DNA of 25,311 bases from Candidatus Rifleibacteriota bacterium. GTDB lineage: Bacteria > Riflebacteria > Ozemobacteria > Ozemobacterales > Ozemobacteraceae. The stretch lies in assembly GCA_029560455.1 (NCBI GenBank), contig JAKQKW010000075.1, positions 1 to 25,311 on the forward strand, written 5' to 3'. Below are positions 6,653 to 14,498 of this stretch, in pieces (position 1 is the first letter of the stretch; the number at the start of each line of letters is the position of its first letter). The notes under the pieces are model-generated. The model did not search any database. It was not told the DNA's origin and saw nothing but the letters and a program-made list of their open reading frames with translations. Both the position numbers and the translations under genes were made by a program.

Positions 6653-7279
6653 ATGGTCAAAAACTTTCAGGTATTACTGGCGCTGGTTTTGAGTCTGTCG
6701 CTGCTTACAGCGGTTGGCTGCGGAACAAAAAGCACCCTTAGAGGCACTCTTGTAGGAACGGTTGTCGATTCTCAGACCGGCATCGGCATTGCTGGCGCAA
6801 CGGTTGTGACTTCTCCGTCGACAACTTCGGCGATAACCGACATCAATGGCAGCTTTACGATTGCTGACGTCGACCCGGGCGTTTACACTGTCACGGCTCA
6901 TGCCAGCGATTTTAACTCAAACTCTCTTACTGTCAGTATCGACAGTGGCCTTTCGGCAACCACTCACATTGTCCTGGTCTCAATGGGGGGAAGCTTTTCG
7001 CGAAACATTCTGCCCATTCTCAATGTTAACTGCGCCATCGTCGGCTGCCATAACGACAGCACTGCGCAGGCCGGCCTCAGGCTCAACAGTTACTCGAACC
7101 TGATGCGTGGTTCGAAGAGCGGGGCAGTGGTGCTTCCCTATGATGCGCAGACCAGCAAACTTGTCAGACGCATAAAAGGCATCGAAACCCCGAGAATGCC
7201 GAAAGACCGTCCTTCTCTTTCTACTTCAGACCAGGGCCTCATAACCAACTGGATCAATGGTGGAGCAAGAAACAACTAA
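6653..7279 (+). CDS. Lipoprotein with carboxypeptidase-regulatory-like domain and CX4CH cytochrome-like domain
   Basis: A 208-aa protein with a lipoprotein signal ending T-A-V-G-C (lipidated Cys23). Residues about 30-108 look like a carboxypeptidase regulatory-like (transthyretin-type) beta domain: G-T-V-V-D-S-Q-T-G, then A-G-A-T-V, then D-I-N-G-S-F-T-I. Residues about 112-206 resemble the Planctomycete-type cytochrome c domain (PSCyt1-like): C127-A-I-V-G-C132-H133 is a CX4CH heme-attachment motif, R-M182-P supplies a possible distal Met ligand, and the W-I-N-G-G-A end is typical of that family. A good ribosome site (AGGAAGGAG) precedes the ATG. Followed after 28 bases by another secreted protein and then motAB. 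Heme binding is inferred from the motif; the electron-transfer partner is unknown. Confidence 0.82.
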   Translation: MVKNFQVLLALVLSLSLLTAVGCGTKSTLRGTLVGTVVDSQTGIGIAGATVVTSPSTTSAITDINGSFTIADVDPGVYTVTAHASDFNSNSLTVSIDSGLSATTHIVLVSMGGSFSRNILPILNVNCAIVGCHNDSTAQAGLRLNSYSNLMRGSKSGAVVLPYDAQTSKLVRRIKGIETPRMPKDRPSLSTSDQGLITNWINGGARNN

Positions 7280-7307
7280 GTTGTTCAGGAAATATCAGGA
7301 GAAATTA

Positions 7308-8111
7308 ATGAAGAACGTCAGACTGGGTATGCTCGTAGCGGGATTTCTGGTGGTTGGCGGAACCGTGTTCGTCTCTTCTTCGTTCGCAGGGACGGACAAT
7401 TCGCCGGGTCTGCAGGTTGTAAGACACGACAAGGTTGCCGGCAAAACAGTGAAGACGACCCGGACCGTAAAACCGGTTCAGGCCGCCAATGCCGCTGAAG
7501 ACAAAATCGTTCTGGTAGCGCCTCCGGGTGAACTGCCGACGGCATCGAGCCGCATGGTGACTTCGCTTAAGCCTATTGTTCCGACTAATGTCAAGCATGC
7601 AGGCGTGGCAACTGGTAAAGTTGCCCGCACAGTTCCCGCTGCCGCTTCGGCAAAAGCCGGAGTTGCAGTTAAAGCTGCAAAAGCTTCCAAGGCTGAAGTG
7701 GCTCAGGCGCCGGCTATGAAAACCGACCCGAAAAACCTTTTCACACTGGTAAGGCTTTTGAATTACGCCCCGCACCCACTGACCGAAGAGTTGCTCAAGA
7801 GTGCCCCTCTGAGCATGAATGGCAACAACTACTGGTTTTCCATTAAATATGATGAAGACTGGAAAGTTTTCAACGATGATGATGGCGTAATCAAAGGTAT
7901 CAGCTTCGAAATCGACGTGATGGAAAATAACAAGAAGGTTCGCAGTCTCAAGACCCCGAAAGTGGCCATAGATGCCGCGAAGATCAAAAAGGGCCAGGTT
8001 CTCGGCATTGCCGAAGTTGCCCCTTATAAGTTCACCATCAAGGTCGAAGAAGTGACCAAAAACAAGAAAGGTGTTTCTGAACTCGTGTTCAAGCTCGACC
8101 TGCTTGGCTGA
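7308..8111 (+). CDS. Secreted protein of unknown function upstream of motAB
   Basis: A 268-aa protein with a signal peptide (M-K-N-V-R, hydrophobic to about residue 25, cleavage near S-F-A-G). The ATG at 7308 is chosen because CAGGAGA lies just upstream and the signal peptide begins there. Residues about 40-140 are Ala/Lys/Val-rich low complexity, like a flexible or wall-associated linker. The C-terminal 130 residues form a compact predicted domain (N-Y-W-F-S-I-K-Y-D-E-D-W, ending V-F-K-L-D-L). No family is recognised. It sits 40 bases before motA in the same direction, so it is probably coexpressed with the stator genes; a motility link is only contextual. Confidence 0.78.
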   Translation: MKNVRLGMLVAGFLVVGGTVFVSSSFAGTDNSPGLQVVRHDKVAGKTVKTTRTVKPVQAANAAEDKIVLVAPPGELPTASSRMVTSLKPIVPTNVKHAGVATGKVARTVPAAASAKAGVAVKAAKASKAEVAQAPAMKTDPKNLFTLVRLLNYAPHPLTEELLKSAPLSMNGNNYWFSIKYDEDWKVFNDDDGVIKGISFEIDVMENNKKVRSLKTPKVAIDAAKIKKGQVLGIAEVAPYKFTIKVEEVTKNKKGVSELVFKLDLLG

Positions 8112-8151
8112 GTTCAAAACATGACGCTGCTGTCAGTCAGGAGAATCTCTT

Positions 8152-8952
8152 TTGGATAACAATACTCTGATAGGGTCCATTACCGGCGCATTACTCATTC
8201 TCATCGGAATCAAACTTTCCGGCGACCTGGGTATATTCTTCGACGTACCCTCGATGATGATCGTATTTGGTGGTGGATTTTGCGCCATGTTTGTTGCCTA
8301 CAGCCAGGAAACGGTAATGAGTGCTTTCGGGCTGGTTAAGTCGGCATATCTGGCTCCAAGAGAATTCAATTATATGAAGCTGATCAGCAGCATTCTGATG
8401 ACGGCTGATGTCGCGCGAAAAGAGGGCATTCTTGCCCTCGATTCGCGGATCGCCGAAATCGAAGAGCCCTTTATGGCACGCGGTCTGCAGATGGTAATCG
8501 ACGGTGTCGACGTCAAGGTTATTGAAGACATTCTCGACACCGAACTTGATTCACGTGCAAACCGCCATGGTGATGTTAAAAGTGCTCTTGAATTTCTGGG
8601 CTCGGTTCTTCCGGGCTTCGGTCTGATCGGAACCATCATCGGTCTGATCGGCCTGCTTGGTAACCTCGATGATCCGTCGTCGATCGGCCCGAACATGGCA
8701 GTTGCACTTATTACAACCTTTTACGGTGCTGTTTCCGCAAATCTTCTTATCATTCCGTTTGGTAAGAAAATGGATGAACGCAGCAAGGCCGAGCAGCTTT
8801 ATGGTGAAATCATAGCCCGTGGCTGTCTGTTTATCGCTGCCGGCGTTCACCCCCGTATCATTCAGGAACGCCTGCTGGCCTTCATGTCTGAGAAGACCAG
8901 AATAACCTTCAACGAATTGCATCTCTCAGAGGAGCTGGGTCAGGGTGGCTAA
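8152..8952 (+). CDS. motA: Flagellar-type motor stator protein MotA
   Basis: A 266-aa inner-membrane protein with four predicted transmembrane helices (about 4-21, 33-50, 147-168, 178-200) and a large cytoplasmic loop between helices 2 and 3, the MotA layout. The signature P-G-F-G-L-I-G-T-I-I-G-L-I-G-L-L is characteristic of the family. MotA surrounds MotB to form the ion channel whose flux turns the rotor. The start is TTG at 8152, supported by CAGGAGA eight bases upstream; no ATG fits the N-terminus. The stop overlaps the motB start by eight bases. ExbB/TolQ is excluded by the MotB partner. Flagellar genes are not in the window, so the coupled motor is unknown. Confidence 0.92.
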   Translation: MDNNTLIGSITGALLILIGIKLSGDLGIFFDVPSMMIVFGGGFCAMFVAYSQETVMSAFGLVKSAYLAPREFNYMKLISSILMTADVARKEGILALDSRIAEIEEPFMARGLQMVIDGVDVKVIEDILDTELDSRANRHGDVKSALEFLGSVLPGFGLIGTIIGLIGLLGNLDDPSSIGPNMAVALITTFYGAVSANLLIIPFGKKMDERSKAEQLYGEIIARGCLFIAAGVHPRIIQERLLAFMSEKTRITFNELHLSEELGQGG

Positions 8953-9688
8953 GCGAAAAAAGGCTGACGAAATTTCTGCACCACTCTGGTGCCTTTCTTA
9001 TGGCGATCTGGTAACCAACATGCTTTGCTTCTTCGTCATGTTGTTTGCCTTTTCGACCCTCGACTCGCCAAAAAAACGTCAGGAAAGCGAATCTCGCGAT
9101 GAACTTTATCATGCGGTATTCAGCATCAACGTGTCGCAGGGCGCGAACCAATGGCTGACTCCCGGCGGCAAGGGTATCGTTCTGACGCCGGCAACAAGAA
9201 AAAGCGAAATACCGTTGATCGTAAAGAATGTTAAAAGCAAGCTGGCAAGGGTTCCGCTGGCTGACCGTCTTAGAGTTATGGCTGAAGATCAGATGGTAAA
9301 AATCCAGATTCCGGCAAATGTGCTTTTTGAGAGCGGCAGTGCCGCCATGAAGAAAGGCGCAGAAGAAATCCTTACCGCTCTGGTACCGGTTATCGGTACA
9401 ATTGAAAACTACGTCAGAGTCGACGGGCATACCGACGATCTGCCGGCCCGGAACACTGTTTACCCCTCGAACTGGGAATTGTCCACTGCCAGAGCTTGTT
9501 CGGTCGTAAGGTTTTTTGTCGATGAAATGAACCTCGACCCCGGACGTTTTTCGGCCCAGGGCTATGCCGACAACCGGCCAAAAGAACTCGACACTACCCC
9601 CGAAGCACGCGAAGCCAATCGCCGTGTTGAAATCATCATTCTCAATACCAAGAGAAAAGTTGTTAAAGACTTCAGCTGGGAGCAGTAA
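8945..9688 (+). CDS. motB: Flagellar-type motor stator protein MotB (OmpA domain)
   Basis: A 247-aa protein: a short basic cytoplasmic tail, one transmembrane helix (about 18-40) with L-S-Y-G-D21-L-V-T-N-M, where Asp21 matches the proton-binding aspartate of MotB, a linker, and a C-terminal OmpA-type peptidoglycan-binding domain (about 115-235) with D-G-H-T-D-D at 160-165, S-N-W-E-L-S and A-N-R-R-V-E-I. It anchors the stator to the cell wall. It starts at GTG 8945 inside the end of motA, so translation is coupled. Length and motifs are normal. A zero-loop palindrome, but no clear terminator, lies beyond the stop, in front of a convergent gene. Confidence 0.93.
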   Translation: MAKRKKADEISAPLWCLSYGDLVTNMLCFFVMLFAFSTLDSPKKRQESESRDELYHAVFSINVSQGANQWLTPGGKGIVLTPATRKSEIPLIVKNVKSKLARVPLADRLRVMAEDQMVKIQIPANVLFESGSAAMKKGAEEILTALVPVIGTIENYVRVDGHTDDLPARNTVYPSNWELSTARACSVVRFFVDEMNLDPGRFSAQGYADNRPKELDTTPEAREANRRVEIIILNTKRKVVKDFSWEQ

Positions 9689-9692
9689 TCAG

Positions 9693-9704
9693 CTCATATA
9701 TGAG
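9693..9704. other. 12-base perfect palindrome between convergent genes
   Basis: CTCATATATGAG reads the same on both strands and lies in the 40-base gap between motB and the convergent TPR gene. No T tract follows on either strand, so terminator function is weakly supported; a protein-binding site is equally possible. Confidence 0.3.
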
Positions 9705-9728
9705 TTCAAGAATTGGCATCCCAGACCA

Positions 9729-10610
9729 CTATTTTTTCGGGGTGCCTGAAAAAACCTGGTTGCGTGAATCTTCCATGAGTCGCTGAACCTTTTGTGCCTG
9801 CAGCTCGGAAAACCCGGTTAAAGCCCCCGCCGCCACCATCGGTCCAAGAATTTCAAGAACCTGTCGGTAACGTTTCATGTGAAACGCTGCTTCGGCTTTT
9901 CCGATAAGATAGCGCCGGTTTTGTGGCGCCGAAGTCACCAGTTGTGAAAAAAACAGGTATGACTTCTGATATTCGTCGTTTTCGAGTGCCCTCTCTGCCA
10001 TTTCAGCAACTGCCTCAGACGACAGAATACTTTCGAGCGAGGGGTAGGGGGTCGGCAGCGCCAGTTCCGATGGTGGCCGGTCAATTTCAGCGAAAATAGT
10101 TGCGGTACCTGGCAGGGGTTGCTTTATCAGAACCGGGTCAAGTGCGGTTGTCCTTGCCCATTGATTGTCCATGTCTGACGGTACAGGCAACGAGGGGCCA
10201 AAATAGCCTCGCTTATAAAACTCGGCGGCAGTTTTGCCGTCTGCCATGTTCTGGCGGTCGGGGTTGCGACTGAATGGCCCCATGCGATATTCAATTTCGC
10301 GCAGCAGCTCAGTGTACCGCAAGACGATCGGGTGCTTTGGCGCCTTGCGGGCGGCAGCTCTGAACCAGTCAGAAGACTTGAGATAATTGCCCGCATGAAA
10401 ATCACTCATGCCCAGCACCAGAAGAGTCTGAAAATCTTCAGGGAAAAAGCGATGAATTTCAAGGGCCCGAGCCGAGGCCTCTTCGAATCTGCCGCTCTGA
10501 TAAAGCCGCTCAGCCTCGCGCAGCGAAGGCGAAAGTTCCGTGCCGCCAAGCTGCGAGGAAAATGCTATCAGGGCGAGAAAAAACGCCTGCTTAAGGGGCT
10601 TTTTCTTCAT
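9729..10610 (-). CDS. Exported TPR-type repeat protein, last gene of the secretion operon
   Basis: A 293-aa protein with an export signal (M-K-K-K, hydrophobic to about residue 22) followed by tetratricopeptide-like helical pairs (A-E-R-L-Y-Q-S-G-R-F-E-E-A around 32-45, L-V-L-G-M-S-D-F-H-A-G-N-Y around 63-75, then further repeats near 200-250). The middle (about 110-190) is Pro-rich and less regular. It overlaps the upstream small membrane protein gene by 20 bases and ends the 13-gene minus-strand operon. It could act as a periplasmic scaffold or a pilotin-like factor for an outer-membrane pore, but that is inference from position; no specific family is recognised. Confidence 0.75.
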   Translation of the reverse strand: MKKKPLKQAFFLALIAFSSQLGGTELSPSLREAERLYQSGRFEEASARALEIHRFFPEDFQTLLVLGMSDFHAGNYLKSSDWFRAAARKAPKHPIVLRYTELLREIEYRMGPFSRNPDRQNMADGKTAAEFYKRGYFGPSLPVPSDMDNQWARTTALDPVLIKQPLPGTATIFAEIDRPPSELALPTPYPSLESILSSEAVAEMAERALENDEYQKSYLFFSQLVTSAPQNRRYLIGKAEAAFHMKRYRQVLEILGPMVAAGALTGFSELQAQKVQRLMEDSRNQVFSGTPKK

Positions 10611-10944
10611 TGGCTGGTGCTTTCAATGGTTCCTGCAGATTGTCCCAGTTAACTTCGTCAGGCTGAATTTCTGCATCTTCATCACCTGGCGGAATTATTG
10701 AAGGCGAGCCAATCAGAGGTTCGGATGTTTCATCGAGTTCGGCTGGTGGCAGCTGAATCGCCTGCCCGGCGCCCGGCCCGCTCTGATGTTCGATATCCCA
10801 TGAATCGCCCTTCATATAGTCATCAGGTGGCTCAAAATGTTCCTGACTGGTGACGTGTTGATAGGCCTGATTGGCGGTAACCAGAAAAATGGCCAGCAGT
10901 ATGAAGACTACGCCCCATTTCCATGTTTCGTTTCCAGTTTGCAT
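10591..10944 (-). CDS. Small single-TM protein with acidic, Pro-rich tail
   Basis: A 117-aa protein with one N-terminal transmembrane helix (about 9-27: W-G-V-V-F-I-L-L-A-I-F-L-V) and an acidic, proline-rich, probably unstructured periplasmic tail. A good ribosome site (CAGGAG) precedes the ATG at 10944. It follows the PilO/GspM-like gene after 33 bases. By position and topology it could stand in for GspC/PilP, which link the inner-membrane assembly to the secretin with a TM helix and Pro-rich linker, but no homology region or PDZ domain is present, so this is only a suggestion. Confidence 0.7.
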   Translation of the reverse strand: MQTGNETWKWGVVFILLAIFLVTANQAYQHVTSQEHFEPPDDYMKGDSWDIEHQSGPGAGQAIQLPPAELDETSEPLIGSPSIIPPGDEDAEIQPDEVNWDNLQEPLKAPANEEKAP

Positions 10945-10977
10945 TTTGTATCTCCTGAGATCAGAATCTGGCCTGGG

Positions 10978-11625
10978 TCAGCGACCTTCAGCCAGCGGGA
11001 AATTCAATACCAGAGTGCCTCTTACCAGGCCACCGTCGCGCATGATGAGGTCGAGAGAGCGTATCGAGTTGACTGGCATGTTGCGGCCAGCCTCGCTGAG
11101 AAATTTGCCCAATGCTCTGATAGAGGTCGCAAAAGTCATTTTTGCCGGTACAACTTCGACACCGGGCCATTCGATGTCATCTTCCGCTGCAAGGCCGACC
11201 GGCATCCCCTGTTCATCGAGCTGCGGCAGTTCCTGGGTTCCAGCAGCGAAGCTCTGGGCACCAGCATCGGCAATTTCCGTTTCCGGCTTGATTCTGAAAG
11301 ATTCGATAAGGTCGAAAGAGTGCATTCTGAAACTGTCGCCGCTCTTTTCGCTTATCTGGCGCAGCAAAGATGCTTCTTCGCCGGCCCTGATGAGCTTGCT
11401 TTCACCACTGGCTTTTTTTCTGCCGGCTGCTGCCTCTGCGCTTTCAGGCAGAATCTTGCCTACCTCGGCTTCAAGTGCCGCATATTTTCTCTGATTTTCT
11501 TCAAGCAGCTGGCTGGCCTGCTGCAGCTCGGTCTGTAATGAAGAGAGAAAGAACAGGCGACCGACAAAAAAGACAACAATCATTAAAACAACAGCGGAGA
11601 GAGAGTTGGCTGCTACTTTATTCAT
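10978..11625 (-). CDS. PilO/GspM-like inner-membrane assembly protein
   Basis: A 215-aa bitopic protein: a short cytoplasmic N-terminus, one TM helix (about 10-29), a coiled coil (about 30-65: L-Q-T-E-L-Q-Q-A-S-Q-L-L-E-E-N) and a periplasmic C-terminal domain with the pattern M-T-F-A-T-S-I-R-A-L-G-K-F-L followed by short beta strands, as in PilO/GspM ferredoxin-like folds. These proteins pair with PilN/GspL to form the inner-membrane ring. The start overlaps the stop of the PilM-PilN-type gene by four bases (ATGA). Assignment rests on topology, coiled coil and gene order more than on strong sequence motifs. Confidence 0.72.
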   Translation of the reverse strand: MNKVAANSLSAVVLMIVVFFVGRLFFLSSLQTELQQASQLLEENQRKYAALEAEVGKILPESAEAAAGRKKASGESKLIRAGEEASLLRQISEKSGDSFRMHSFDLIESFRIKPETEIADAGAQSFAAGTQELPQLDEQGMPVGLAAEDDIEWPGVEVVPAKMTFATSIRALGKFLSEAGRNMPVNSIRSLDLIMRDGGLVRGTLVLNFPLAEGR

Positions 11626-13301
11626 GGCAGTTCCCCCTTGAGAAGGAATTCGACCCCGGAAGCCCTGCCTTTTCGGGTGTTAAGGCTTCTGATACGCCGG
11701 ATTGCCCTTTTACCAGTAAGATTCTCGGCATATTGCCCGACTGTAACCGGTGTGTCAGCAGTTCCTTTGATGACAAGGATCTGTCCTTTCATCCCTTCGC
11801 GGAACTGCTGATCGTCACCGGTTTCCGGGCTGAGCCTGCTGGCGAATGGTGAACCTGATTCCTGGTCTGGCTCACCGTTTTGAGGAGAGTCGGTGTTTTG
11901 GCTGGCGAGTGAAATTGATTCAGCCTCGAGCTCAGTTCTGACTAATACTTCTTCGACTCGAAGGCCGGCTGGCTGCTTGTCAATAGTATGAAACAGCGCA
12001 TCGGCTGTGGCGGTTCTGGTTTTCATCAATGGTTCAAGAACCTTTCTGGCCTGTGGCGAAAGTTTTATCTGGGTTTCTGTGGTAGCGCGGTGTTTGCTTA
12101 GTTTGATCATAGCTGCATCAGTATTCATTTTCAGAAAGCCAAGCTGACTGTTGACCGTATCCAGTTCGGCCTTCATTGAGTTATGACTGGCCAGAAGGAG
12201 TATGACACTTAAGACCAGACAGGCTGCTGCAATCCAGATCGGCATAAGGCCTGCAAGTTTTTCCATCCTGAGTTCGCGCCTTTTGTTTTTGAGCCGTCCG
12301 GTTAGATTCATACTGTCGGCGTCTTCAGCAAGACCGGCCAGACAGGCACCAACTGTCGGAATATAGGCGAGCAGCCGTCGTTGTCTCTCCTCTGCCGGTT
12401 GATTGTCGGTGAGTTCAGGCATAACTGGGCTGATATCGAGGCCGGAAGAGATGTCGACTATGTTTACCCGGGTCGGGTTGAAATAGCTGCGTTCAAATGG
12501 CAAAACGCCCGGTTGCGCCGCGCCACCGCCCATGAAGTAGAGAATGTCAATCTGGTTGAGTTTGCTGACCGCTCTGAAGTAGTCGAAGCTGAAGCGTATC
12601 TTCTGCGAATACATTTCGAGCTCATTCTCTGTTGGCGGATCTGACATATCAGTCATTCCTGAAGGGATGAAGCGATAAAACTTGAGCTCTCCGGCCGAAA
12701 AAATCTGCAGGTGTGTACCCGAGTGGCCGAAATTCACAATAGAAAGAGCCGGCAACCCTGATATATCGACGATTTCCTTGAGCTCGTGCGCGCCATAAAC
12801 TTCAGGATAGGCCCCTGACAAATTGATTCCGGCTTTTTCAAAAAGTTCTGTAAACCTTTCGAGCAATCTTTCGGGCACCACGGTCAAAGCAACTGTATAC
12901 GGGTTTTTATGCAGAATTTTATATGAAAATGCATATGGCTCTTCGCGAAAGGCTGGCGAAAGGAGTTTTTTGGCTTCCCAGTTCAGAAGCTTTTCGATCT
13001 GGTCTGGCTGAACCTGAGCAGGCAGTTCAATGATCTTTATCTGCAGTTCGCGGTTGGCGAACAGGGCCGAAACCTCGCAGCACTGTTGCATCGGCAGGCG
13101 GGTGGCGAGATTTTTAAGAGCTTCGACCAGCTGATGTCTGAATTCTTCTTCGCCCGGATAAGCAGAAAGGGGCTTGAGCAGTTCTTCTTCAATGGCGGCA
13201 AGGCGCCGGCCACGTTCGGTTAATTCTATAACCGTTGCTTTGATTGATACGGTGCCGATATCAAACGCGATATACAGACCGTTTTGCGATTTCTTTTTCA
13301 T
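11622..13301 (-). CDS. PilM-PilN-type fusion (GspL-like) cytoplasmic/inner-membrane platform protein
   Basis: A 559-aa protein combining two parts. Residues 1-325 form an actin-like PilM domain with F-D-I-G-T-V-S-I-K at 13-21 (phosphate-1 loop) and the glycine-rich M-G-G-G-A at 257-261. From about 328 the sequence D-S-M-N-L-T-G-R-L-K-N-K-R-R-E-L resembles the start of PilN, followed by a TM helix (about 351-374), a coiled coil and a periplasmic domain to 559. GspL has the same overall architecture, while many type IV pilus systems encode PilM and PilN separately. It links the ATPase to the PilO/GspM-like partner. It overlaps both neighbouring genes by four bases. No frameshift or internal ribosome site suggests two separate products. 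Confidence 0.85.
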   Translation of the reverse strand: MKKKSQNGLYIAFDIGTVSIKATVIELTERGRRLAAIEEELLKPLSAYPGEEEFRHQLVEALKNLATRLPMQQCCEVSALFANRELQIKIIELPAQVQPDQIEKLLNWEAKKLLSPAFREEPYAFSYKILHKNPYTVALTVVPERLLERFTELFEKAGINLSGAYPEVYGAHELKEIVDISGLPALSIVNFGHSGTHLQIFSAGELKFYRFIPSGMTDMSDPPTENELEMYSQKIRFSFDYFRAVSKLNQIDILYFMGGGAAQPGVLPFERSYFNPTRVNIVDISSGLDISPVMPELTDNQPAEERQRRLLAYIPTVGACLAGLAEDADSMNLTGRLKNKRRELRMEKLAGLMPIWIAAACLVLSVILLLASHNSMKAELDTVNSQLGFLKMNTDAAMIKLSKHRATTETQIKLSPQARKVLEPLMKTRTATADALFHTIDKQPAGLRVEEVLVRTELEAESISLASQNTDSPQNGEPDQESGSPFASRLSPETGDDQQFREGMKGQILVIKGTADTPVTVGQYAENLTGKRAIRRIRSLNTRKGRASGVEFLLKGELP

Positions 13302-13705
13302 GAGGCCTCCACAAATCTGCCGCTGCCGGTTCTGCCAGACTGGTTCAGAACCGCCACCCGGGCCAGTGAACGTCGAGAAACTTCCCGGCTGCCCTCGAAA
13401 AGAACAGCGGTTGCTTTGATATCCATGCCGGTTTTCTGCCCGGCTGCAGTTACCGTAACCATGATACTGCGATGGTTATCGTGTTTGGAAACGTAATCAA
13501 ACGAAAAAGGCTTGAAATTTCTGCGCAGTTTTGCCAGACCACGTTCAAGCCCACCGTCGGCCGCGTGAAAGACAATGGCTTCGATTGCATCGCTGCGGCC
13601 AAGGTCGAGGGCATTGCGGCTGATCTGCTGACTGCCGGTCACCAGAATGAAAATGATTGTGGTTACAAGAAAGGTCAGATACAGGCTGAAACCGCGACGA
13701 TTCAT
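13298..13705 (-). CDS. Small PilX/GspK-like minor pseudopilin
   Basis: A 135-aa protein beginning M-N-R-R-G then F-S-L-Y-L and a hydrophobic helix to about residue 24. The prepilin cleavage glycine is present, but mature position 5 is Leu instead of Glu, as in the GspK class. The segment A-A-D-G-G-L-E-R-G-L is the conserved post-helix motif of PilX-type proteins. It occupies the K position of a gspG-H-I-J-K-L-M order but is far shorter than a typical GspK (about 300 aa), lacking the large globular domain. Four-base overlaps link it to both neighbours. Confidence 0.78.
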   Translation of the reverse strand: MNRRGFSLYLTFLVTTIIFILVTGSQQISRNALDLGRSDAIEAIVFHAADGGLERGLAKLRRNFKPFSFDYVSKHDNHRSIMVTVTAAGQKTGMDIKATAVLFEGSREVSRRSLARVAVLNQSGRTGSGRFVEAS

Positions 13706-14100
13706 GCTGAGCGCCTCCTGAAACAGAAAAGACGGTTCAGGGTCTCACTGCTTTCTGCCTGCCCATTGTGGTTACGGTCTTCGCAGAGCTCAAGCTGTAC
13801 AAACCAGGTTTCGTCGTCGTGGCGGGTAACTTTCAGATCGTTGACAAAGTAATGGTCAGGCAGTTTTATTGCCTTGTTCAACGCTGCCGCATCGAGCTTT
13901 TCAGGTGCAGCGGCAGAAATCTGCTCGCGCAGCCAGACTCTGATCTCGGCGAAGCCGATCCGCTGCTGCCAGCCGGAACTGATGGCCCGGTAGCGCATGT
14001 GGCTCCATTCGAACATCTGCAACAGTGCGGTAATTGTTAAACCCATGATGAAGATGACCATGGAAATTTCGATCAATGAGAAGCCTTGTCGGGGTTTCAC
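13702..14100 (-). CDS. Minor pseudopilin, GspJ/PilW-like
   Basis: A 132-aa protein with the classical prepilin N-terminus K-P-R-Q-G then F-S-L-I-E-I-S-M-V and a hydrophobic helix (about 7-28). After cleavage and methylation it would be a minor subunit of the pseudopilus, held in the inner membrane before assembly. The GspJ-like call comes from its position after the I-like gene and before the K-like gene; the globular part (about 30-132) has no diagnostic motif. A short acidic loop, E-D-R-N-H-N-G-Q-A-E, near residue 108 could bind a cation. It overlaps both flanking genes by four bases. Confidence 0.82.
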   Translation of the reverse strand: MKPRQGFSLIEISMVIFIMGLTITALLQMFEWSHMRYRAISSGWQQRIGFAEIRVWLREQISAAAPEKLDAAALNKAIKLPDHYFVNDLKVTRHDDETWFVQLELCEDRNHNGQAESSETLNRLFCFRRRSA

Positions 14101-14498
14101 TGCTTCACCCCCGAACTGGGAACAAAAACGAACGATTCAAGCTGAAAAGAGCGTTCGCCCTTGTGCGTGGTAACCTGCAGGCGCACAGCGCCATCTATGT
14201 CTGGTGCCGCAATGGCAGTGGCTACCTTCCAGCCCGGCTTCATTCTGAAACGACCGGGTCGCCCGGCAGCAGTGGCTGCCAGCCTGCCTGCCAGCAGATC
14301 TGATTTTACGAGTTCAATTTCTCTCTCGGCAATGTAAGCTGCTTCAGATTCGAAAGCGGCCTGCATATCGAGCTGACTCGATGCTTCGAAGCCTGAAAAC
14401 ATTGTGGCAATAGCGCTCGAAAGAACCAGCAGTGAAATCAGGATTTCGATAAGCGAAAACCCGTTTGAAGGTGCGGTTCTATAACAATGTGTCTGCAT
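14097..14498 (-). CDS. Minor pseudopilin, GspI/PilV-like
   Basis: A 133-aa protein with a prepilin signal, S-N-G then F-S-L-I-E-I-L-I-S-L and a hydrophobic helix continuing V-L-S-S-A-I-A. The A-A-Y-I-A-E-R-E-I-E-L-V segment after the helix is typical of I/V-type minor pseudopilins. Its ATG shares one base with the stop of the upstream gene (TGATG), and its own stop overlaps the next start by four. It is expected to form part of the tip complex with the J- and K-like subunits, by analogy with characterised type II secretion systems. Confidence 0.84.
   Translation of the reverse strand: MQTHCYRTAPSNGFSLIEILISLLVLSSAIATMFSGFEASSQLDMQAAFESEAAYIAEREIELVKSDLLAGRLAATAAGRPGRFRMKPGWKVATAIAAPDIDGAVRLQVTTHKGERSFQLESFVFVPSSGVKQ

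Noticed and set aside
7305..8117. A 270-codon open frame on the minus strand opposite the secreted protein at 7308
   Set aside because: It mirrors a gene with signal peptide and ribosome site; the minus frame has no ribosome site, is rich in His/Cys/Phe/Arg and has no family resemblance.
8152..9688. ExbB/ExbD or TolQ/TolR in place of MotA/MotB
   Set aside because: The second protein has a C-terminal OmpA-type peptidoglycan-binding domain (G-H-T-D-D and A-N-R-R-V-E) and the first has the MotA four-helix layout with a large cytoplasmic loop.
9729..10610. The exported TPR protein as a secretin or pilotin
   Set aside because: No beta-barrel secretin domain is present, and it lacks a lipobox, so neither name can be supported; it is left as a TPR-type protein.
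10837..11538. Plus-strand open frames of 207-233 codons opposite the PilO/GspM-like gene
   Set aside because: They run against a coupled operon with 4-base overlaps, lack a ribosome site and have Ser/Cys/Arg-rich composition typical of shadow frames.
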